Origin: Sinomonas sp. R1AF57
Lineage (GTDB): Bacteria > Actinomycetota > Actinomycetes > Actinomycetales > Micrococcaceae
DNA: 64,000 bases
Direction: 5' to 3'
NCBI RefSeq assembly: GCF_002224485.1
Contig: NZ_CP022463.1
Coordinates: 2,186,990-2,250,989, forward strand
Shown here: one piece after another, positions 59,149-64,000 of the stretch
How the letters are laid out: every line of letters starts with the position of its first letter
Numbering within the stretch: position 1 is the stretch's first letter
Position numbers and translations under genes: made by a program
Notes under the pieces: model-generated
Database searches by the model: none
What the model saw: only the letters and a program-made list of their open reading frames with translations
What the model was told of the DNA's origin: nothing

Positions 59149-59154
59149 TAGGAT
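59149..59154 (+). promoter_or_regulatory. Leaderless -10 element (TAGGAT)
   Basis: TAGGAT ends six bases before the ATG at 59161. GGGAG lies only one base from the ATG, too close for ordinary ribosome binding. Confidence 0.6.
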
Positions 59155-59160
59155 GGGAGC

Positions 59161-60117
59161 ATGCCGCCGCACGTCCCCTCGCACTACGAGGTCCTCGGCG
59201 TGCCCGTGACAGCCAGCGAGGCCGACCTCAAGCGCGCGTACCGCCGTGCCGCGCGCCTGCACCACCCGGACCATGGCGGCGACGTCATCGAGTTCCGGCG
59301 CGTCACCCTCGCCTATGAGGTCCTCTCCGACCCGAAGCGGCGCACCGAGTACGACCGCAGCTACTTCACCTCGGCACCCCAGCAGGAGTCCGCCCGCGGC
59401 GCCGGGGCGGGGACGCCGCCGTCGTCCGGAGCGGGGCGCACGACGCCGGGCGGCAGCTTCCGCGCGCGGGCCGCCTCCCGCGAGGCGGGACGGCGCAATC
59501 CGTCGGGCGAGCCTGCGGTGTACGTGCCTCCGTTCGCGCCCGGGACCACCCCGCTCGTCCCCGCCGAGGTCGCCGCGCGTGCCGAGCACGGCATCCCCCG
59601 CCGCAGGGGCCTGTTCGGCGCAGACGCCCGCATCCAGCGGGAGCTGCGGACGGCCGCGCTGATCCGGCGCCAGGTCCTGACCTCGATCCCCGCCGCGCGG
59701 CTCTTCAACGGCCTCCGCTCCCCCGCTTCATCGGTGCACATCGCCCACGCGGTCCTAGCCGGCTACCGGCTCGCGCTCGTGGACTCGATGCTCGTGCCGG
59801 CGGGCAACTACGCGTGGGACGGCGCGCACCTGCTGCACGGCGGCCGCGTGGTCGCTCCGCCGCGCCTTGCCGAACAGGTCCGGCACTTCCAGAACCTGTT
59901 CCCCGAGCTCAACGTCCAGGGGTTCGTGCTCGTGCAGACACCCCAGGAGAACCTGCACGAGCCGGTGATCGATGTCCGCCGCGGGACGGAGGGGCTCATC
60001 GAACCCCGCAACGCCGCCAAGTTCCTCCGCGAGCTCACGTTCTTCCTCGCCTCCGGCCCCCAGCCGAACGTCGTGTTCGTCCCGGCCTTCGCGCGCCTGC
60101 TCACCGGGCTGCACTGA
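59161..60117 (+). CDS. J-domain protein with a NERD-like C-terminal region
   Basis: 318 residues. A J-domain (8-70) with the HPD motif at residues 35-37 of LHHPDHGGDVIEFR recruits Hsp70. There is no zinc finger, so it is a type III J-protein. A basic Ser/Pro-rich linker follows. The C-terminal part (about 150-318) has HIAHAVLAGYRLALVDSMLVPAGNYAWDG and resembles the beta-beta-alpha core of NERD/restriction-type nucleases, but where catalytic members carry a lysine (iDsK) this one has LVDSM, so nuclease activity is doubtful. Leaderless start. Function is unknown; DNA binding or chaperone targeting are possibilities. Confidence 0.7.
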   Translation: MPPHVPSHYEVLGVPVTASEADLKRAYRRAARLHHPDHGGDVIEFRRVTLAYEVLSDPKRRTEYDRSYFTSAPQQESARGAGAGTPPSSGAGRTTPGGSFRARAASREAGRRNPSGEPAVYVPPFAPGTTPLVPAEVAARAEHGIPRRRGLFGADARIQRELRTAALIRRQVLTSIPAARLFNGLRSPASSVHIAHAVLAGYRLALVDSMLVPAGNYAWDGAHLLHGGRVVAPPRLAEQVRHFQNLFPELNVQGFVLVQTPQENLHEPVIDVRRGTEGLIEPRNAAKFLRELTFFLASGPQPNVVFVPAFARLLTGLH

Positions 60118-60169
60118 GGCTCGCGGCCGACGCCGACGCGCACCGCCCCGGGCTGCTCCTGGGCGGCCG

Positions 60170-60175
60170 TAGGAT
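60170..60175 (+). promoter_or_regulatory. Leaderless -10 element (TAGGAT)
   Basis: TAGGAT ends seven bases before the GTG at 60183; an ATG at 60174 overlaps the hexamer and is unlikely to be used. Confidence 0.5.
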
Positions 60176-60182
60176 GGAGGGC

Positions 60183-60650
60183 GTGTTCCGCATCCTCTTC
60201 TACACCCCAGAGATCCCCGGCAACACGGGGAACGCGATCCGGCTCGCCGCGGTGACGGGCTCCGAGCTGCATCTCGTCGAGCCCCTCGGCTTCGACTTCG
60301 AGGACGCGAAACTCCGCCGGGCCGGCCTCGACTACCACGACCTCGCCGTGGTGACGGTGCACAAGAGCCTGGACGACGCCTTCGCGGCACTCCTGCCGGC
60401 CCGCGTCTTCGCCTTCACGTCCCACGGCGACACGCAGTTCACGGACGTCGACTACCGTCCCGGCGACGTGCTGTTCTTCGGGCCGGAGTCCGTGGGGCTG
60501 CCCGAGGACGTCCTCGCCGACCCTCGTATCAACGCGCGCGTCCGACTCCCGATGCAGCCTTCGCGGCGCTCCCTGAATCTCGCCAACGCGGCATCGATCG
60601 CCGTGTACGAGGCGTGGCGCCAGAATGGGTACGCCGGCGCGCAGCTCTGA
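60183..60650 (+). CDS. trmL: tRNA (cytidine/uridine-34-2'-O)-methyltransferase
   Basis: 155-residue SPOUT enzyme. Motifs PEIPGNTGNAIRL, DVLFFGPESVGLP and MQPSRRSLNLANAASIAVYE form the trefoil knot that binds SAM. It methylates the ribose of nucleotide 34 in leucine tRNAs. The GTG at 60183 is chosen because it lies just past the -10; an ATG three codons upstream is in frame. It ends 24 bases before the convergent PIG-L gene. Confidence 0.9.
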   Translation: MFRILFYTPEIPGNTGNAIRLAAVTGSELHLVEPLGFDFEDAKLRRAGLDYHDLAVVTVHKSLDDAFAALLPARVFAFTSHGDTQFTDVDYRPGDVLFFGPESVGLPEDVLADPRINARVRLPMQPSRRSLNLANAASIAVYEAWRQNGYAGAQL

Positions 60651-60674
60651 GGCTCCGGCGCGAGGCCGCGGCCG

Positions 60675-61451
60675 TCAGAATCCGGCGATCGTCTCCGGGT
60701 TGTTGACCGAGACGACGTGGAACTCCTCGGCCGAGGACCCCTCGGCGAGCCCTGCGGCAGAGGCGCTGGCCCGCATGCGGCTGCGCACCGACTCCTCCAT
60801 GGCGGCGACATCGGGGTGCTGGCTGATGTGCACCTGGAGCGCGGTGATCTTCGTGTCGACGAATGCGCTCACGTCCACGCGGTGGTTGGTCCGCTCGGCC
60901 GGGCCTGCGTAGAGCCACAGCCACGGCACGCGGTAGGCGTCCAGCCCGGCCTCAGCGAGCTCGGGGTAGGCGAAGGGGTTCTCCACCGCCGGGTAGATGG
61001 CCCGGGTGACCGCCTCGCCGCAGGCGAGGTGGTCCGGGTGGGACTTCTGGATGCGGTCCCAGTTCCGCTCGGGGTGCATCGCGAGCACGACGTCGGGGCG
61101 CACCCGCCGGATGAGCTCGACCACGTCGCGCATCACCTCGTGCGACGGCTCGAGGTACCCGTCCCGGTAGCCGAGGAAGTGGACGTCGTCCACCCCGACG
61201 AGCGCGGCCGCGGAGCGCTGCTCCTCGTGCCGCATGGCGACGATGCTGGCCCGGTGGGCCGGGTCGAAGCCGCCCGCGTCGCCGTCGGTCATGATGCAGT
61301 AGTGCACCTCGACGCCGGCGGCCGTCCACGCTGCGACCGTCCCGGAGACGCCGAAGTCGAGGTCGTCCGGATGGGCCCCGAAGGCCACGACCCGGCGCAC
61401 CGCGTGGCGTGCCGGGTCGAAGGGCCCGGGGGCTTCAGGGGCCTCGGGCAT
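60675..61451 (-). CDS. PIG-L family N-deacetylase
   Basis: 258 residues. AHPDD (26-30) and SHPDH with RNWDRIQKSH hold the zinc ligands. Family members deacetylate GlcNAc-type sugars; actinobacterial relatives include MshB and Mca of mycothiol metabolism, but this sequence lacks their specific blocks, so a different substrate is likely. ATG overlaps the etfA stop (TGATG), so it is probably translated together with the electron-transfer proteins, an unexplained pairing. Confidence 0.85.
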   Translation of the reverse strand: MPEAPEAPGPFDPARHAVRRVVAFGAHPDDLDFGVSGTVAAWTAAGVEVHYCIMTDGDAGGFDPAHRASIVAMRHEEQRSAAALVGVDDVHFLGYRDGYLEPSHEVMRDVVELIRRVRPDVVLAMHPERNWDRIQKSHPDHLACGEAVTRAIYPAVENPFAYPELAEAGLDAYRVPWLWLYAGPAERTNHRVDVSAFVDTKITALQVHISQHPDVAAMEESVRSRMRASASAAGLAEGSSAEEFHVVSVNNPETIAGF

Positions 61452-62413
61452 CAGCCGCGGCGCCGCTTGATCTCGGCCGCGGCCTGCGGGAGGACCTCGA
61501 AGAGGTCCCCGACGATGCCGAGGTCCGCGATCTCGAACACCGGGGATTCGGGGTCCGAGTTGACCGCGACGATGACCTTGGCGGTCTGCATGCCGGCCTT
61601 CTGCTGGATGGCGCCCGAGATCCCTGCGGAGATGTAGAGCTGCGGCGAGACGGTCTTGCCCGTCTGGCCCACCTGGAGGTCGTGGCTGACCCATCCGGCG
61701 TCGGCCGCGGCGCGCGAGGCGCCGACGGCCCCGCCGAGGGCGTCGGCGAGTTCCTCGATGGGCCCGAAGTCCCCGTCGGTCCCGCGTCCCCCGGCCACGA
61801 CGACGCGCGCCTCGGTGAGCTCGGGCCGCCCGGTGACGGGCTTCTCGGTCCGGCCGGCCACGCGGGCGGCGCGGGCGAGCGCGGCCTGCGGGACGGGAAC
61901 AGCCACGGGCTCCGCCGCGCCCGCTGCCTCGGCCGGCGCAGCCTCGACGCTGTTCGGCTTGACCGTGACGATGGCGACGGCGCTCGTGGCACGGGCCCTG
62001 ACCTCGTAGGACCCGGCGAGGACGGACTTGTGCACCGTGCCGTCGGCCTCGAGGGCCACAACGTCGGTGACCACGCCGGCGTCGAGCCGCACGGAGAGCC
62101 GCGCCGCGGTCTCCTTGCCGGTCGGCGAGTTGTCGAGCACGACGGCGGTGATCCCACCTGCCGCCGCGACCACGTCGGCGGCCCAGGCGGCTGAGGGGCC
62201 GACGAGGTACCCGGACAGGTCGGCGCCCTCGGGCACGTACACGGCCTCGGCGCCGTAGTCGGCGAGCTCGCCCCGCACCGCGTCGGAGACCGGGCCGGTC
62301 GCGGCGACAGCGATCGTGCCGAGGATGCGTCCGGCGGTGAGGACCTCCCGCTGGGACTTCGTGAGGGACGCTCCGGGGGCGTCGAGGACAACCAGGACAT
62401 TTGCTGCAGTCAT
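61451..62413 (-). CDS. etfA: Electron transfer flavoprotein alpha subunit
   Basis: 320 residues. The C-terminal FAD domain is complete: VVAGGRGTDGDFG, GQTGKTVSPQLYISAGISGAIQQKAGM and VNSDPESPVFEIADLGIVGDLFEVLP. With EtfB it carries electrons from acyl-CoA dehydrogenases to the membrane quinone pool. Start ATG follows a GAGGGAGAG site, 14 bases after the etfB stop. The etfB-etfA order is that of M. tuberculosis fixA-fixB. Confidence 0.95.
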   Translation of the reverse strand: MTAANVLVVLDAPGASLTKSQREVLTAGRILGTIAVAATGPVSDAVRGELADYGAEAVYVPEGADLSGYLVGPSAAWAADVVAAAGGITAVVLDNSPTGKETAARLSVRLDAGVVTDVVALEADGTVHKSVLAGSYEVRARATSAVAIVTVKPNSVEAAPAEAAGAAEPVAVPVPQAALARAARVAGRTEKPVTGRPELTEARVVVAGGRGTDGDFGPIEELADALGGAVGASRAAADAGWVSHDLQVGQTGKTVSPQLYISAGISGAIQQKAGMQTAKVIVAVNSDPESPVFEIADLGIVGDLFEVLPQAAAEIKRRRG

Positions 62414-62427
62414 GAGTTCTCTCTCCC

Positions 62428-63228
62428 TCAGATGAGCTTCTGGGCGGCCAGGAAGTCGACGAGCTTGACGCCGGCGTCACCCTCGTCCGTGATGATCGTC
62501 CCGGCGGTGCGGGCGGGCCGCGGCTCGGCGGACTCGACGGCGGTGAGCGAGCCGGCGGCGCCGACCCGGCCGGCGTCGACCCCGAGGTCGGCAAGGGTCA
62601 CGGTGGCGATCTTCTTCTTCTTGGCCGCGAGGATGCCCTTGAAGTTCGGGTAGCGCGGCTCGTTGATCTGGTCGGTCACCGACACGACCGCCGGCAGCTC
62701 GGCCTCGACCGTGTCGGAGTGGCCGTCGCCGTCGCGCTGGATGCGGGCGGTGCGGCCTTCGACCTCGAGCGAGGAGGCGAAGGTCAGCTGCGGCAGGTCG
62801 AGCCGCTCCGCGAGCTGGGCCGGGACGAGGGAGGTCTCGCCGTCGGTCGAGGCCATTCCCGTCAGGACGAGGTCCACGTCGCCGATGTGGCGGATGGCCG
62901 CCGCGAGGGCCAGCGCGGTCGCCCAGGCGTCCGAGCCCGCGAGCGCCTCGTCGCTGAGGTGCACCCCCGAGCTGGCGCCGATCTGCAGGGCCTTCTTGAG
63001 GGCGTTCGCGGCGTCGGGGCCGCCCATCGTCAGGGCGATGACCTCGTTGCCGCCCTTGTCGCCGCCGCGGGCCTCGGACAGCTGCAGCGCCGCCTCGAGG
63101 GGGTACTCGTCGAGCTCGGAGAGGATGCTCTCGGAGCGGTCGAGGGTGCGCTCGCTGCCGATGTGACGGTCGAATTGCGCATCAGGGACGTGCTTGACCA
63201 GCACGACGATCTTGAGGGTGTCTCCCAC
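62428..63228 (-). CDS. etfB: Electron transfer flavoprotein beta subunit
   Basis: 266 residues. LKIVVLVKHVPDAQFDRHI and the AMP-binding region ALTMGGPDAANALKKALQIGAS are typical. Start taken at GTG 63226-63228 (VGDTLKIVV) with GGAAGG ten bases upstream; the frame is open to 63273 without a site. First gene of the operon, about 230 bases from the HtrA terminator. Confidence 0.94.
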   Translation of the reverse strand: MGDTLKIVVLVKHVPDAQFDRHIGSERTLDRSESILSELDEYPLEAALQLSEARGGDKGGNEVIALTMGGPDAANALKKALQIGASSGVHLSDEALAGSDAWATALALAAAIRHIGDVDLVLTGMASTDGETSLVPAQLAERLDLPQLTFASSLEVEGRTARIQRDGDGHSDTVEAELPAVVSVTDQINEPRYPNFKGILAAKKKKIATVTLADLGVDAGRVGAAGSLTAVESAEPRPARTAGTIITDEGDAGVKLVDFLAAQKLI

Positions 63229-63557
63229 AGTCCATGGCCTTCCATCTTCGCCGCTTGGCGCGGGCGGGGTCACTCGCGCGGCAGGGTGCCGCCGGCCCGC
63301 GGGGCGGGCGCGCTCGCGCGTCCGGCATGCGTGCGGCAGCCGGGCACGCCCTAGCTAACCACACGCCGCTGCCCCCGCGCTCCCCCGTTTGACTCCGTGT
63401 GTCGGTTCGCGGGTCCCGAATGCGCGAGCAGGGCCGCACGGTCAGCCCGGCGACCAGACGCACGACGGCGAGCGCAGGCTGGGTGCCCGCGCTCGCCGTC
63501 GTGCGCTGCTTCGCGCCGGTCGTCACGGCGCCGGCCCGAAGCCGGTCGCGCCGCGTC
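63229..63557. other. Intergenic region upstream of etfB
   Basis: 329 bases. It contains the HtrA terminator (63459-63505) and a GC-rich stretch upstream of etfB that must hold the promoter. I see no coding sequence and no clear -10/-35 pair; a small palindrome at ctagctaa (63351-63358) is the only AT-rich spot. Confidence 0.6.
63459..63505 (-). terminator. Terminator of the HtrA gene
   Basis: Arms 63459-63475 and 63489-63505 are perfect 17-base complements with a 13-base loop. The stem starts CGCACGACGGCG, the same clamp as the terminator at 241-286. Confidence 0.85.
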
Positions 63558-64000
63558 CTACTTGGCCGTCCCGAGCGTGACGTCCACGTCCATGTTCTGC
63601 CCGTTGCGCTGGAGGCTCACCTTGGCGGTGGAGCCTCCGGCCTGTTCGCGGACGGCCGCGGTGAGCTCGCTCGCATCGCCGATGTGCCGACCCGCGAAGC
63701 CGGTGATGACGTCGCCGACCTTGATGCCGGCCTTGTCCGCAGCCGAGCCGCTCGTGACCTCGGCGACCTGGGCACCCACCGAGAAGGACGAGTTCGACCC
63801 GTTGGCTGCCTTGGGCTGGACCGAGACGCCCAGCTGGCCGTGGGTCGCCTTGCCGTTGGCGATGATCTCCTGGGCGATCCGGTGGGCGTAGTTCGCGGGG
63901 ATGCTGAACCCCACTCCGATGTTGCCGGAGCTCGAGCTCGTGGAGCCCTGCCCCGTCGACGCGATCGCCACGTTGATCCCGACCAGCTCACCCTTGCTGT
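63558..64000 (-). CDS. HtrA-type serine protease, C-terminal part
   Basis: The window ends inside this gene; the last 146 codons are visible. The start of the visible part (NSKGELVGINVAIASTG, GVGFSIPANYAHRIAQEII) is the end of the trypsin-like protease domain with its substrate-binding loop, and a single PDZ domain (GQLGVSVQPKAANG through GDVITGFAGRHIGDASELTAAV) ends the protein. HtrA/DegP proteases degrade misfolded envelope proteins. The catalytic serine and any membrane anchor lie outside the window. It ends at a strong terminator. Confidence 0.9.
   Translation of the reverse strand, partial: SKGELVGINVAIASTGQGSTSSSSGNIGVGFSIPANYAHRIAQEIIANGKATHGQLGVSVQPKAANGSNSSFSVGAQVAEVTSGSAADKAGIKVGDVITGFAGRHIGDASELTAAVREQAGGSTAKVSLQRNGQNMDVDVTLGTAK

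Overview
This 64 kb window is high-GC chromosomal DNA of an actinobacterium. WhiB1, the MtrA-MtrB-LpqB set, PdtaS, the 180-kDa NAD-glutamate dehydrogenase, galactofuranose enzymes, the Rv3235 family and many promoter-proximal GTG/ATG starts point to Actinomycetota. The protein flavour (MtrA starting MKARILVV, DUF6541-type membrane protein, fused dipeptide ABC ATPase) suggests the Arthrobacter/Sinomonas side of Micrococcales; this genus-level guess is inference. I saw no rRNA, tRNA, insertion sequence, prophage or CRISPR array.

Layout. 1-2.4 kb: the tail of an FG-GAP repeat protein, a small secreted protein and a neutral-ceramidase-like hydrolase. 2.5-10.9 kb (minus): a tightly overlapping operon glf - glfT2-like - wzm - wzt - large membrane protein - GtrA - GT2, read as galactofuranan synthesis and ABC export. 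11.0-13.7 kb (minus): dehydrogenase, aminotransferase and acetyltransferase of a diacetamido-sugar nucleotide pathway. 14.0-18.2 kb: an orphan FHA-FtsK/SpoIIIE ATPase of EssC/EccC type. 18.1-25.6 kb: small membrane protein, whiB1 (with a CRP-like site), pdtaS, gdh. 25.6-30.4 kb: an uncharacterised module of ParA/CpaE-like ATPase, CpaB-like SAF protein, a small MerR/excisionase-type HTH protein, a conserved hypothetical, a LysM membrane protein and an Rv3235-family protein, with a shared DNA motif. 30.5-41 kb (minus): mtrA-mtrB-lpqB-comF-hpf-ycaQ-like-secA. 41.1-49 kb: CtaG-like membrane protein, MetE-like protein, chorismate mutase and a peptide ABC transporter. 49.2-53 kb: secreted metallophosphoesterase, a caspase-like peptidase and a thermolysin-type metallopeptidase. 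53.1-64 kb: mnmA, FAD oxidoreductase, cysteine desulfurase, a Cys-rich HTH regulator divergent from a DoxX-like gene with two inverted operators, lipid kinase, J-domain protein, trmL, PIG-L deacetylase, etfA-etfB and the C-terminus of an HtrA protease.

Two signals run through the whole window. About ten first genes have a TANNNT -10 hexamer ending six (once seven) bases before the start codon, i.e. leaderless mRNAs. Five long intergenic terminator hairpins share the same ACGACG/CGTCGT base clamp. Gene order around whiB1-pdtaS, secA-hpf-comF-lpqB-mtrBA and mnmA/iscS/etfAB parallels blocks known from Mycobacterium tuberculosis. The most likely uncharacterised systems are the 25.6-30.4 kb module, the caspase/metallopeptidase pair, the orphan EssC ATPase and the DoxX/Cys-rich regulator switch.
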